17,191 nucleotides of DNA from Rhodospirillaceae bacterium (GCA_947458525.1 CANHAG010000001.1:1-17191); one strand, 5' to 3'; counted from the first letter of the stretch, positions 7,806 to 14,942 are shown. Notes: generated by a model not told the origin, from the sequence alone. A program made the numbers and translations.

Positions 7806-8828
7806 TCACTCACCCAGCACGGTGATGAACCCCTGTGCCTGCAGGGCGGCGGCTTCTTCGGCGGGTGTTTCTGCGGGCAGGGTTCTGACGGGAAGTTCTT
7901 TCACCGGCGGTAATAGTGCCAGCATGTCATTCGCATAAAGGGTGAAGCCCACCGCTGCTTCACCGGCAGGGGTGCGGTAGGCGCCGCCACGCCCAAGCTC
8001 AAGCGCAGGCTGGTTGAGAAACAGAGCAAAGCCCGCCCCCGCATAATAACCATAACCGCTCATATCGACCAGATCGAGGGTGATACGGGCGGGAAGTTTG
8101 CGGCGCTCAAGTGCCGCCACCAGCGCTGTGACTTCCGCAACGGCTCTCGCAATGGTGGGATGTGTCATGCCGCCAAGCTGCGCCAGTACCTCACTTGCTG
8201 CGCCCGAGGCTGCAACCAGTGCCGCAATTTGCGGTTCGCCAAGCGCCATCAGTTTTGCGCTGTCTTTACGTTTTACTGCTTCGATTACTGCGCCTTTATC
8301 TCTGGCGTCATCCAGCAATGGCGCGAGGATGGAGGGGTAGTGAATATCAAGCGTCATCGCCCCAAGACCTGCCGTTTTCAGTGCATGTACGGCCAGACTG
8401 ATGATTTCCGCCAGTGCCGCATCATCCGCACTGCCGTAGCGTTCAATCCCCACTTGCGTATGTTGGCGCCTCGTTTCTAGCGCCTCTGGCGTGGTGCGCA
8501 GCGTATAGCCCGCATAGCACAGGCGCAGTGGCCGCGTGACGCCTGCCAGCTGATGGGTGGCAATGCGTGTAATCTGGCTGGTCATATCTGCGCGCAGCGC
8601 CAGCATGCGGTGGGCGAGGGGATCCATCACCCTGAATACGTGATGCGAAGTGGCAGCACCCTGACCGCTCAGCAGCGCTTCCTCAAATTCCATGAGTGGG
8701 GGAATCACCGGCTGATAGCCAAATCCGCGGAAGGATTTAAGCAGATGGTGGATAAGGCCAAATTCCTGCATCGCCATGGGCGGCAATACATCCATCAGCC
8801 CGGAAGGAAGGAGGGGGGCAGAATTCAT
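7806..8828 (-). CDS. hisZ: ATP phosphoribosyltransferase regulatory subunit HisZ
   Basis: HisZ is a catalytically inactive histidyl-tRNA synthetase paralogue. It forms a hetero-octamer with short-form HisG and activates the first step of histidine synthesis. The 340-residue length fits HisZ and is too short for HisRS, since the anticodon-binding domain is absent. Class II synthetase traces remain: LPSGLMDVLPP at the start, LRADMTSQITRIA (78-90), a degenerate motif 2 (CYAGYTLR, 104-111, then RRQHTQVGIERYG), and a motif-3-like ELGRGGAYRTPAGEAAVGF. The ribosome binding site is weak (AAGG about 12 nt before the ATG). hisG is not next to it in this window. A MITE-like palindrome lies about 85 bp upstream of its start. 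Confidence 0.88.
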   Translation of the reverse strand: MNSAPLLPSGLMDVLPPMAMQEFGLIHHLLKSFRGFGYQPVIPPLMEFEEALLSGQGAATSHHVFRVMDPLAHRMLALRADMTSQITRIATHQLAGVTRPLRLCYAGYTLRTTPEALETRRQHTQVGIERYGSADDAALAEIISLAVHALKTAGLGAMTLDIHYPSILAPLLDDARDKGAVIEAVKRKDSAKLMALGEPQIAALVAASGAASEVLAQLGGMTHPTIARAVAEVTALVAALERRKLPARITLDLVDMSGYGYYAGAGFALFLNQPALELGRGGAYRTPAGEAAVGFTLYANDMLALLPPVKELPVRTLPAETPAEEAAALQAQGFITVLGE

Positions 8829-8912
8829 CGTGTCATGTGCCTTTTTATCGGTTCGTTACTGCGAGGGTTTTAGCCTGAAGTAATTCTGTGTGAGATCATT
8901 TGCACCGCCCAG

Positions 8913-9020
8913 GCAGTCGTCATTGCGAGGCCTTTAAGGCCGAAGCAATCCAGCAAAAAAACTTTTTAGTTATTGGCTGGATTGCTTCGGCGGCCAAGAC
9001 CACCTCGCAATGACGGCTGC
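8913..9020. repeat. MITE-like nested palindromic repeat
   Basis: There are two nested pairs of inverted arms. The outer arms CGTCATTGCGAGG (8918-8930) and CCTCGCAATGACG (9003-9015) match perfectly and extend as GCAG/CTGC across one T-G mismatch to 8913 and 9020. The inner 15-bp arms at 8940-8954 and 8976-8990 are also perfect (CCGAAGCAATCCAGC and its complement), around an AT-rich 21-nt loop. The unit at 8929-8941 (GGCCTTTAAGGCC) is itself palindromic. It codes for nothing visible and fills the gap between the tautomerase and hisZ genes. From memory, CGTCATTGCGAGG...GAAGCAATCCAG elements occur dispersed in many bacterial genomes. As RNA it would fold into a long hairpin. Confidence 0.88.
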
Positions 9021-9064
9021 GTGATTTGTGCCAGGGTCTCAACATATATAACGCTCGCATCATC

Positions 9065-9262
9065 CTACTTCTTATTCACATCATCGGCAACGAGGATACC
9101 GCCGATCGCGTAATCATGCCGCGCCATGTCGCTCAGGATGATACGCACCTGATCGGGCGCGCTGCCAAGCGCCGTGCATACGGCTTGCGTGACCCCGGCC
9201 ACGAGGGCGCGTTTCTTCTCCACATCCCTGCCTTCGAGCAGGTGAATTTCAACAATCGGCAT
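9065..9262 (-). CDS. 4-oxalocrotonate tautomerase family protein
   Basis: This small 65-residue enzyme belongs to the tautomerase superfamily. The start at 9262 is chosen because it places proline directly after Met (MPIVEIHLLEGR). Pro1 is the catalytic base after Met removal, and an AGGGGAG lies 6-8 nt upstream. A longer reading to 9310 would bury the proline. Counting from Pro1, Arg11 and Arg39 (DQVRIIL), the substrate-binding arginines of 4-OT, are present. Position 50 is Tyr instead of Phe, followed by the usual I-G-G. These proteins act as oligomers and catalyse keto-enol tautomerisation. The natural substrate of such isolated genes is usually unknown, and no aromatic-degradation genes are nearby. 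It diverges from the cold-shock gene. Confidence 0.88.
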   Translation of the reverse strand: MPIVEIHLLEGRDVEKKRALVAGVTQAVCTALGSAPDQVRIILSDMARHDYAIGGILVADDVNKK

Positions 9263-9286
9263 GGGTCTCTCCCCTGTAAGCGCTTG

Positions 9287-9315
9287 GTTATGCGCCCTTG
9301 CCAGCAGCATGGCAA
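9287..9315 (-). promoter_or_regulatory. Candidate promoter for the tautomerase gene
   Basis: On the minus strand, TTGCCA (9310-9315) and CATAAC (9287-9292) are separated by exactly 17 nt. They match the sigma-70 -35 and -10 consensus at 5/6 and 4/6 positions. Transcription would start about 18 nt before the ATG at 9262. Its -35 lies next to the -35 of the divergent csp promoter. Confidence 0.4.
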
Positions 9316-9325
9316 TAGATTTTTG

Positions 9326-9354
9326 TTGCGCTACAGCCAGTTTTTAGCTATAAG
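9326..9354 (+). promoter_or_regulatory. Candidate sigma-70 promoter for the cold-shock gene
   Basis: TTGCGC (9326-9331) and TATAAG (9349-9354) are separated by 17 nt. Transcription would begin near 9361, giving a leader of about 165 nt before the csp ATG. That is the size known for long-leader cspA-type mRNAs. No other good promoter is seen closer to the gene. Confidence 0.5.
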
Positions 9355-9477
9355 CCCGCCCCGAGTGAGATGCGGAAGTTAAATACCGCGTTGAACAGAC
9401 TTGGATTTGCTAATGGATACTGTGAAAGAGGGCTTGCCGTTCTTTCCTTCCTTGTCAAACCGTCTTCGCTCACCACT

Positions 9478-9500
9478 GAGCCTGTCATGGTGACGGGCTC
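9478..9500 (+). promoter_or_regulatory. Hairpin in the csp 5' leader, just before the ribosome binding site
   Basis: GAGCCTGTCA (9478-9487) pairs with TGACGGGCTC (9491-9500) with one G-U pair, around a 3-nt TGG loop. It ends 13 nt before the strong Shine-Dalgarno sequence AAGGAG (9514-9519). In other bacteria, csp leaders refold with temperature to control translation. Whether this stem does so is inference. Confidence 0.45.
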
Positions 9501-9525
9501 GGACATTTTGATAAAGGAGTTTCGA

Positions 9526-9735
9526 ATGGCTACTGGTACCGTTAAATGGTTTAATCCCACCAAGGGTTATGGGTTCATCCAGCCGGAAGATGGCGGGTCG
9601 GATGTGTTTGTGCACATCACCGCTGTGCAACGCGCTGGCCTGAATGACCTGAAAGAAAATCAGCGCGTCAGCTATGAGCTGATTACCGAGAAGGGTAAAA
9701 CCTCGGCCGGTAATCTGCAGGTGCTTGCTGCCTAA
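9526..9735 (+). CDS. Cold-shock domain protein (CspA family)
   Basis: This 69-residue single-domain OB-fold protein binds single-stranded RNA and DNA and acts as an RNA chaperone. The hallmark sequences are present: the N-terminal GTVKWFNPTKGYGFI containing RNP1 (KGYGFI), then DVFVHITAV containing RNP2 (VFVHI). The start at 9526 is set by AAGGAG at 9514-9519 and by the family length. The frame is open further upstream, but that extension is the leader. It has its own candidate promoter, a leader of about 165 nt and a strong terminator, so it is probably a monocistronic unit. Several paralogues are usual in a genome, so I give no specific csp letter. Confidence 0.96.
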   Translation: MATGTVKWFNPTKGYGFIQPEDGGSDVFVHITAVQRAGLNDLKENQRVSYELITEKGKTSAGNLQVLAA

Positions 9736-9763
9736 GGCAGTACGCGCACGCGTTTACAAGACG

Positions 9764-9801
9764 AAAGACGCTTTCCTGTGAAGGAAAGCGTCTTTTTTTT
9801 T
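9764..9801 (+). terminator. Intrinsic terminator of the csp gene
   Basis: AAAGACGCTTTCCT (9764-9777) pairs perfectly with its complement at 9782-9795 around the GTGA loop. A run of nine T residues (9793-9801) follows. It lies 28 nt after the csp stop codon and isolates csp from the transporter gene downstream. Confidence 0.93.
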
Positions 9802-9859
9802 GAGGATACGCAGGATAAATCCGCTAGATTATTTCACCACTCTTCACTAGTTTCCCGCC

Positions 9860-10840
9860 ATGTTCGACACACAACTGATTCTGGCCAATCTGACAAGCCC
9901 GGCAGTCTTATGCTTTATCATCGGCGCAGTGGCGGCGCTCTTGAAAAGCGATCTGCGCGTGCCGGCGCAGGTGCATGAATCCATCGCCATGTTCCTGTTA
10001 TTTTCGATTGGCCTAAAAGGCGGCATCGCCCTTTCTCACACCAGCTTTGACGCGCTGCTCTCACCCATGGTGGCGACCCTTATTCTCGGCATACTCACTC
10101 CGTTGATTTCCTACGGACTGGCAAGGCGTTTCGGCCGGTTAAGCGTGATTGATGCGGCGGCGGTTGCCGCCCATTTCGGCTCCGTCTCGGCGGTAACGTT
10201 TATGGCCGCGCTCAACTTCGCCAATCAGTCAGGCATCAGTTTTGAAGGCTTCATGACGGCGCTTCTGGTGCTGCTTGAAATACCCGGTATTGTCATTGCA
10301 CTGGCGCTTGCGGGCTATCTTAATCAGGAAAAGAAAATCAGCCTGCGTCATGTGGTGCAGGAAGCCCTGACCGGTAAAAGCGTGGTGCTGCTGACCGGCG
10401 GGCTGCTCGTGGGGCTGCTGGCTGACCCTGCGGGAGTAAAAGCGATTTCGCTTGTCTTCATCACGCCGTTTCAGGGTGTGCTTGTGTTCTTTCTGCTTGA
10501 GATGGGCGTGGTGGCCGCCACCCGGTTTCGTGAGGCCAGAGCCTCACTTCCCTTCATGCTTACCTTTGGCACGCTGGTGCCGCTTATGTTCGGGCTGATG
10601 GGGGTGGTGGCAGGCGAACTTGCCGGGCTTTCCGCCGGCGGGGCGGCGATTCTCGCCACCATGGCGGCGAGCGCTTCTTACATCGCGGCACCTGCCGCCG
10701 TGCGTATGGCGCTGCCGGAGGCGAACCCCGGCTTATACCTCACCATGTCTATCAGCATTACCTTACCGTTTAATATCGCCCTTGGCATTCCGCTTTATTT
10801 CGCCTTTTCTGAGATGTTCCTAAGCTGGCTCGGTCGTTGA
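9860..10840 (+). CDS. sbtA: SbtA-family sodium-dependent bicarbonate transporter
   Basis: This 326-residue polytopic membrane protein has about ten hydrophobic segments. It matches the SbtA/Na-dependent bicarbonate symporter family. The telltale segments are FLLFSIGLKGG (45-55), AAHFGSVSAVTFMAAL (103-118), FEGFMTALLVLLEIPGI in the middle, FFLLEMG (210-216), and ASASYIAAPAAVR (270-282). The two halves look like an inverted repeat of five helices. The cyanobacterial prototype imports bicarbonate with sodium. Homologues are common in heterotrophs, where the substrate has seldom been tested. No SbtB-type PII regulator is next to it. The ATG has no visible Shine-Dalgarno sequence, which is unusual; a leaderless or weakly translated message is possible. 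The reading frame continues after its TGA into an aquaporin relic. Confidence 0.88.
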   Translation: MFDTQLILANLTSPAVLCFIIGAVAALLKSDLRVPAQVHESIAMFLLFSIGLKGGIALSHTSFDALLSPMVATLILGILTPLISYGLARRFGRLSVIDAAAVAAHFGSVSAVTFMAALNFANQSGISFEGFMTALLVLLEIPGIVIALALAGYLNQEKKISLRHVVQEALTGKSVVLLTGGLLVGLLADPAGVKAISLVFITPFQGVLVFFLLEMGVVAATRFREARASLPFMLTFGTLVPLMFGLMGVVAGELAGLSAGGAAILATMAASASYIAAPAAVRMALPEANPGLYLTMSISITLPFNIALGIPLYFAFSEMFLSWLGR

Positions 10841-10867
10841 TTCTGTAAACCGTTTGCGGATACGGGT

Positions 10868-10939
10868 GCCGTGGATCAGCTGTGGCTTTTCTGGGTCGCC
10901 CCGCTCATTGGTGCGGCACCGGGCGCGCTGATTTGTTAG
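10868..10939 (+). pseudogene. Remnant of the 3' end of an aquaporin (aqpZ/MIP) gene
   Basis: Translation of 10871-10939 gives [26 protein letters not shown] and a TAG stop. This resembles the last membrane helix of AqpZ-type aquaporins, whose C-terminus typically reads ...[16 protein letters not shown]. The NPA boxes and all earlier helices are missing. The in-frame stop upstream is the TGA of sbtA at 10838-10840, and no start codon with a ribosome binding site precedes it. It is therefore a short relic left when the rest of the gene was deleted or replaced. The match is from memory, but the order of residues is distinctive. Confidence 0.65.
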
Positions 10940-10942
10940 AAT
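10934..10942 (+). promoter_or_regulatory. Candidate extended -10 promoter for the acyltransferase gene
   Basis: TGT-TAGAAT (10934-10942) is an extended -10 element, matching TATAAT at five of six positions. It overlaps the stop codon of the aquaporin relic. No convincing -35 is seen at 16-18 nt. Transcription would start about 33 nt before the ATG at 10982. Confidence 0.3.
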
Positions 10943-10981
10943 TTACTCGCGCGCGCGGAGCAGTTCCCCTAGGCTCGGCGT

Positions 10982-12952
10982 ATGTCTGAGCCGGCTATTA
11001 TCACGTCCGACTACCGCCCTGAGATTGACGGGCTGCGCGCGGTGGCTGTGCTGCTGGTGCTGCTGTTTCATCTGGGTATTTCTGGCCTCAGCGGCGGCTA
11101 TGTGGGGGTGGATGTTTTCTTTGTTATCAGCGGATTTCTGATTACCCGCATTCTTTATAACGAGATAAAAGCCGGCACGTTTCGCCTCGCCAATTTCTAT
11201 GAACGCCGGGTGCGGCGCATTGTGCCAAGCCAGCTGGCCGCGCTTTTGCTTACGGCGCTGGGGGCGTTTCTGCTTTTTTCTCCGGCTGATTTTCTGAAAT
11301 TCGCCGATGCGCTGATGGCGACATTGCTTTTTGTCTCCAACATCTATTTCTGGAAAGAAATCGGCTATTTCACCTCCGACGTTGAGATCAAGCCGCTGCT
11401 GCATATGTGGTCTCTCAGCCTCGAGGAGCAGTTTTACCTGATCTGGCCGATCCTGCTATTATGGCTGATGACCAGGCGCTGGCGCGGCTGGGTGCTCATC
11501 ATTGGCGGGCTGCTCGCGGCCGCGAGTCTGGCGCTCGCGGTGGTCTGGTCGCATAAAGACCCGAACGCGGCTTTTTACCTGCTGCCATTTCGCGTATTTG
11601 AATTTATTATTGGCGGGGCGCTGGTCTGGCTGCGCCGTCCGGCCTCGCGCTTCTTAAATGAGGCGCTGTTTCTTCTGGGGCTGGTGATGATTTTTTACGC
11701 CGCCACCCATTTTTCCATCACCACGCCGTTTCCTTCGTATTTTGCGCTGGTGCCCTGTATCGGTGCCGCGCTGGTGATATATGGTGGGTCGGCGCCTTTC
11801 AGCCGCCATGTGCTCGCCAACCCCCTCATGACCTATCTGGGGCGCATCAGCTATCAGATTTACCTTATCCACTGGCCACTGATTGTATTTTTCAAATACC
11901 GCGCCTTTGAACCAATGGGCGTTAGCGATCAGCTACTCATCACTGCCGCTACGCTGCTGCTTTCCGTGCTCATCTATCACGCTATCGACCGCCCCTGCCG
12001 CCCCCTTTCAAGGGCGCATGGCGCCCGCGCCTTCCGCGTGGAAATTGGCTGCGCAGTGATCGCGGTGGCGATGGCGGTGTTTGCGCTATCCATCCGCCTT
12101 GATTTTGGCTGGACATGGCGGCTGAACAAAGAATATCTCGCCATGGTCAATAACCCCAGCGAGTTTAACCGCACCCAGTATGGCGGGGCGGATGTGGCTT
12201 CTAAAACTCTGGTCACGCTTGGGGTTGCCTCCGCTGCGCCGTCGTTTCTGTTTCTGGGGGATAGTTTTGCCGCGCAATACGCGCATGGATTAACGAATTT
12301 TCTGACGCGCGAAGGGCGGGCGGCACAGATTTTTTTCATGCCGGACTGCCTGATGCTGCCGGGCGTGGTGGTGCATGACCGCGGTGCGCCGATGAAAGCC
12401 TGTCAGGAGCTTATTGCCACGCTTCCTGCGATGCTGCAGGAAAACCAGCTCCCCCTCGTGATTGCGAATAGCTGGAATACTTACAGCAAGCGTCTGGCGC
12501 AACCGGATGGTACGGAAATCACCTTCCCCGACGAACAGAGCTACTACCGGTTTCTCTTCGACCGGATTGATGGATTGCGCGCCATGATTGGTGCCAATCG
12601 GCCGATTATCATGCTCGGCATTCAACCGGGCATCAAGGATCAGAAACCCATCATGCGCTGTTTTCAGGTGCCTACCTACCTGCCGAATGACTGCGCCGCC
12701 CATGCGACGGTGCCTGAGAGTGAGTTGTTCAACGGCGTAGAATTTAATCGCATGGCGGCGGAATTTGCCGCCAGCCGGCCGAATGTCACGTTTCTCAACC
12801 CCTACCATGCTTTCTGCACCGAAGGCGCCTGCCGCATGATTGAGGGAACCAGTATTTTATACTCAGATTCCGTGCATCTTTCCAAGGCCGGGTCAGACCA
12901 TGCCATACAGTTCTTTGCAGCAGCGTTCAGAAAGCTGTTTCTCGCGCCGTAA
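10982..12952 (+). CDS. OafA/YrhL-type membrane O-acyltransferase with C-terminal SGNH domain
   Basis: This 656-residue inner-membrane protein has two parts. Residues 11-345 form the acyltransferase-3 domain with about ten membrane helices: RPEIDGLRAVAVLLVLLFH (His30), GGYVGVDVFFVISGFLI, FYERRVRRIVPS, and HMWSLSLEEQFYLIWP (His141). A further helix lies at about 354-372. Residues 420-650 form a periplasmic SGNH-hydrolase-like domain with GDSF (Ser428) and the D-x-x-H pair Asp629/His632. Fused enzymes of this kind acetylate surface polysaccharides such as O-antigen or peptidoglycan. The membrane part passes the acyl group across, and the SGNH part is thought to complete the transfer. The target cannot be inferred, because no polysaccharide genes are adjacent. 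The ribosome binding site is poor. Its stop lies 9 bp from that of the convergent gene. Confidence 0.92.
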   Translation: MSEPAIITSDYRPEIDGLRAVAVLLVLLFHLGISGLSGGYVGVDVFFVISGFLITRILYNEIKAGTFRLANFYERRVRRIVPSQLAALLLTALGAFLLFSPADFLKFADALMATLLFVSNIYFWKEIGYFTSDVEIKPLLHMWSLSLEEQFYLIWPILLLWLMTRRWRGWVLIIGGLLAAASLALAVVWSHKDPNAAFYLLPFRVFEFIIGGALVWLRRPASRFLNEALFLLGLVMIFYAATHFSITTPFPSYFALVPCIGAALVIYGGSAPFSRHVLANPLMTYLGRISYQIYLIHWPLIVFFKYRAFEPMGVSDQLLITAATLLLSVLIYHAIDRPCRPLSRAHGARAFRVEIGCAVIAVAMAVFALSIRLDFGWTWRLNKEYLAMVNNPSEFNRTQYGGADVASKTLVTLGVASAAPSFLFLGDSFAAQYAHGLTNFLTREGRAAQIFFMPDCLMLPGVVVHDRGAPMKACQELIATLPAMLQENQLPLVIANSWNTYSKRLAQPDGTEITFPDEQSYYRFLFDRIDGLRAMIGANRPIIMLGIQPGIKDQKPIMRCFQVPTYLPNDCAAHATVPESELFNGVEFNRMAAEFAASRPNVTFLNPYHAFCTEGACRMIEGTSILYSDSVHLSKAGSDHAIQFFAAAFRKLFLAP

Positions 12953-12961
12953 TCGCGGCAG

Positions 12962-13411
12962 CTATTCTGCCAGCGGCATCTGCGAGGAATGCTGATCCAT
13001 AATCAGCCAGCGCCCGTTATCCATTTCAAACACAAAGGTGAACCGGGCGGGCATGGTGAAAATCTTGCCGTTATTTTCATATTCAAACGTGTAAAGCCCG
13101 CTGATGACGGCCGCATTATCGCCCATAAGGCGCAGATACTGCTCATTCACCCGTACCGAAAGTTTGGGCAGCTTCATGATGGATTCAAAGTAAGCAAGGC
13201 GCTGCTCATGGGTGGTAATGGGGTCATCAGAGAGTGTTGAAATCAGCACAGCGTCTTTGGCGTAGAGGCTTGTAATCGCCTCCGCATTGCCGGTGCTTAA
13301 CGCCTCTGTCCATGCGGTAAATGCGGACTTCACCTGATCCCGCGGGCTTGCCAGTGCGGGAGAAGTAACCAGTAATACACCCAGAGCCAAGGCGGTAAAA
13401 TATCCACGCAT
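12962..13411 (-). CDS. Secreted NTF2-fold (DUF4440/SnoaL-like) protein
   Basis: This 149-residue protein has a clear signal peptide (about 1-21, ending PALA-SPR), so it is probably periplasmic. The mature part follows the NTF2-like cone fold: an initial helix (VKSAFTAWTEALSTGNAEAITSLYAKDAVLIS), a middle helix (HEQRLAYFESI), and long strands ending in GRWLIMDQHSSQMP. The W-x-I-x-D-x-H-S-S-x-M-P ending is typical of the SgcJ/EcaC and CaMKII-association-domain-like group. Proteins of this fold bind small ligands or act as enzymes, but sequence alone does not tell which. An AGGGAG 8 nt upstream of the ATG supports the start. It diverges from tig across 150 bp and converges with the acyltransferase gene. 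Confidence 0.82.
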   Translation of the reverse strand: MRGYFTALALGVLLVTSPALASPRDQVKSAFTAWTEALSTGNAEAITSLYAKDAVLISTLSDDPITTHEQRLAYFESIMKLPKLSVRVNEQYLRLMGDNAAVISGLYTFEYENNGKIFTMPARFTFVFEMDNGRWLIMDQHSSQMPLAE

Positions 13412-13561
13412 TATATATACTCCCTATCGTTATGAGACTGATAAACGAGTCGTAGCGCGCTTTATTGCCAACTTCAAGTTAAGGTTTTCGCTTGCTGGCA
13501 GGTAATTCTTGTGCTTTTTAGCGCGCCTGACCCGTCCATCCTCAGGATAAAAGGAATATTT

Positions 13562-14917
13562 ATGCAGGTAAAAGCCAAAGCCCAGAAGGGACTTTCCTAT
13601 AGCTACTCCGTTACGGTACCGGCAAGCGCGCTTGAAGCGCAGATGGAAACGGAGCTGCAATCCTATGGGAAGCGCGCGAAAATACCGGGGTTTCGTCCCG
13701 GTAAAATCCCCATGTCCGTGCTCAAGCAGCGCTTCGCCAAGGACGTGATGGGCGAGGTCTTGCAGCGTTCAGTCAACAAAGCCTCGCGCGATGTGATTGA
13801 GGAAAACAAGCTGCGCCCGGCCATGGCGCCCGAGGTCAAAATCACCGAATTCAAGGAAGGCGGGGATCTGCAATTTGATATGGAGCTGGAAGTCATCCCC
13901 GAGGTGCCAAAAATTGCTTACGAGAAATTCACGGTGGATGAATATACCTGCGAAGTTCCGGAAACCAAAGTGACGGAAAGTCTTGAGCGCCTTGCTCAGA
14001 CCCGCCGCCATCTGCATAAGGAAGAAGGCGAGGCCAAAATTGGGTCTGTTGTGAAGATTGACTTTGTTGGCAAGATTGATGGCGAGGCATTCAGCGGTGG
14101 TTCCGCCAAAGGCCATATGCTGGAGCTGGGGGCAGGCCAGTTCATTCCCGGATTTGAGGAGCAGCTGGTGGGCGCCAAGCCGGGCGACGAAGTGGCGGTG
14201 AAAGTTGATTTCCCCGCAGATTATCACAGCGCGGCGCTGGCCGGAAAGCCGGCCGTGTTTGATGTCACCGTGCATGAGGTGCACCGCATCCACGTGCCGG
14301 AGGTGAATGAAAAACTGGCGGATGCCTTCGGGTTTGAGGATTTACAGGCACTGAAAAAAGCCGTGGCGACCCAGATGGCGGAAGAGCTGGCGCGCGCAGC
14401 GCGTGACCGATCGAAAAAGCAGCTGTTTGACCTGCTGGATGAAAAAGCCTCGTTTGATGTGCCTTCGCGCATGGTGAAAGCTGAGTTTGATACAATCTGG
14501 AAGCAGATTGAAGAGGCGCGGGCGCGGGGCGATAAGAGTCTGGCGGAAGCCTCTGAGGCGGATCTGCGTAAGGAATATGAGAAAATCGCCGAACGCCGGG
14601 TGCGGCTTGGTATTATTCTTTCTGAAATCGGCCGCGCGGAAAAACTGGAAATCACACGCGAAGAAATCTCCGCCGCTGTGATGCAGCAGGCGCGCGCCTT
14701 CCCCGGGCAGGAAGAAAAGATTTTCGAGTTCTACCGCAAAAATCCGCATCAGGTGGATGAGCTGCGCGGCCCCATCCTTGAAGAAAAGGCGGTGGACTGG
14801 ATTTTGAGTCAGGTCAAACGCACCGAGAAAAAACTCTCGATGGAAGAACTGCTCGCCGCGGAGGAAGAAGACTCCGCCGAAAGCAAAAAGACCAAAAAAT
14901 CCTCGAAGAAGAAATAG
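13562..14917 (+). CDS. tig: Trigger factor (ribosome-associated chaperone and prolyl isomerase)
   Basis: This 451-residue protein binds the ribosomal exit tunnel and shields nascent chains. The N-terminal domain carries the ribosome-docking loop GFRPGKIP (43-50). An FKBP-type isomerase domain spans about 161-240 (GSVVKIDFVGKIDGEAFSGG ... PGFEEQLVGAKPGDEVAVKVDFP ... FDVTVHEV). A long helical C-terminal chaperone domain starts at PEVNEKLADAFG. The end is a low-complexity acidic then Lys/Ser-rich tail, as in many alphaproteobacteria. The start at 13562 is preferred because AAAAGGA lies 6-7 nt upstream and the family begins MQV-K; a frame reaching back to 13511 adds unlikely residues. It heads the tig-clpP-clpX cluster. 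Confidence 0.96.
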   Translation: MQVKAKAQKGLSYSYSVTVPASALEAQMETELQSYGKRAKIPGFRPGKIPMSVLKQRFAKDVMGEVLQRSVNKASRDVIEENKLRPAMAPEVKITEFKEGGDLQFDMELEVIPEVPKIAYEKFTVDEYTCEVPETKVTESLERLAQTRRHLHKEEGEAKIGSVVKIDFVGKIDGEAFSGGSAKGHMLELGAGQFIPGFEEQLVGAKPGDEVAVKVDFPADYHSAALAGKPAVFDVTVHEVHRIHVPEVNEKLADAFGFEDLQALKKAVATQMAEELARAARDRSKKQLFDLLDEKASFDVPSRMVKAEFDTIWKQIEEARARGDKSLAEASEADLRKEYEKIAERRVRLGIILSEIGRAEKLEITREEISAAVMQQARAFPGQEEKIFEFYRKNPHQVDELRGPILEEKAVDWILSQVKRTEKKLSMEELLAAEEEDSAESKKTKKSSKKK

Positions 14918-14942
14918 CGATCCCTCCAACGGTGACAAAAAA

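Noticed and set aside
9263..9310. Sixteen-residue N-terminal extension of the tautomerase
   Set aside because: It would destroy the N-terminal catalytic proline, and the ribosome binding site belongs to the ATG at 9262.
9370..9525. N-terminal extension of the cold-shock protein by 52 residues
   Set aside because: The strong AAGGAG and the family start place the ATG at 9526; the upstream stretch is the untranslated leader.
9778..9978. Plus-strand open frame of 66 codons between csp and sbtA
   Set aside because: It starts in the loop of the csp terminator and overlaps sbtA in another frame.
12957..12971. GGCAG/CTGCC stem at the convergent ends of the acyltransferase and NTF2-fold genes
   Set aside because: It has only five pairs, overlaps a coding end and has no T-tract; not strong enough to call a terminator.
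13470..13480. AACTTCAAGTT dyad between the NTF2-fold gene and tig
   Set aside because: It is short and AT-rich and no matching operator is known to me; it could occur by chance.
13511..13561. Earlier in-frame start for trigger factor
   Set aside because: The extra 17 residues do not match the family N-terminus, and the ribosome binding site AAAAGGA lies inside them.
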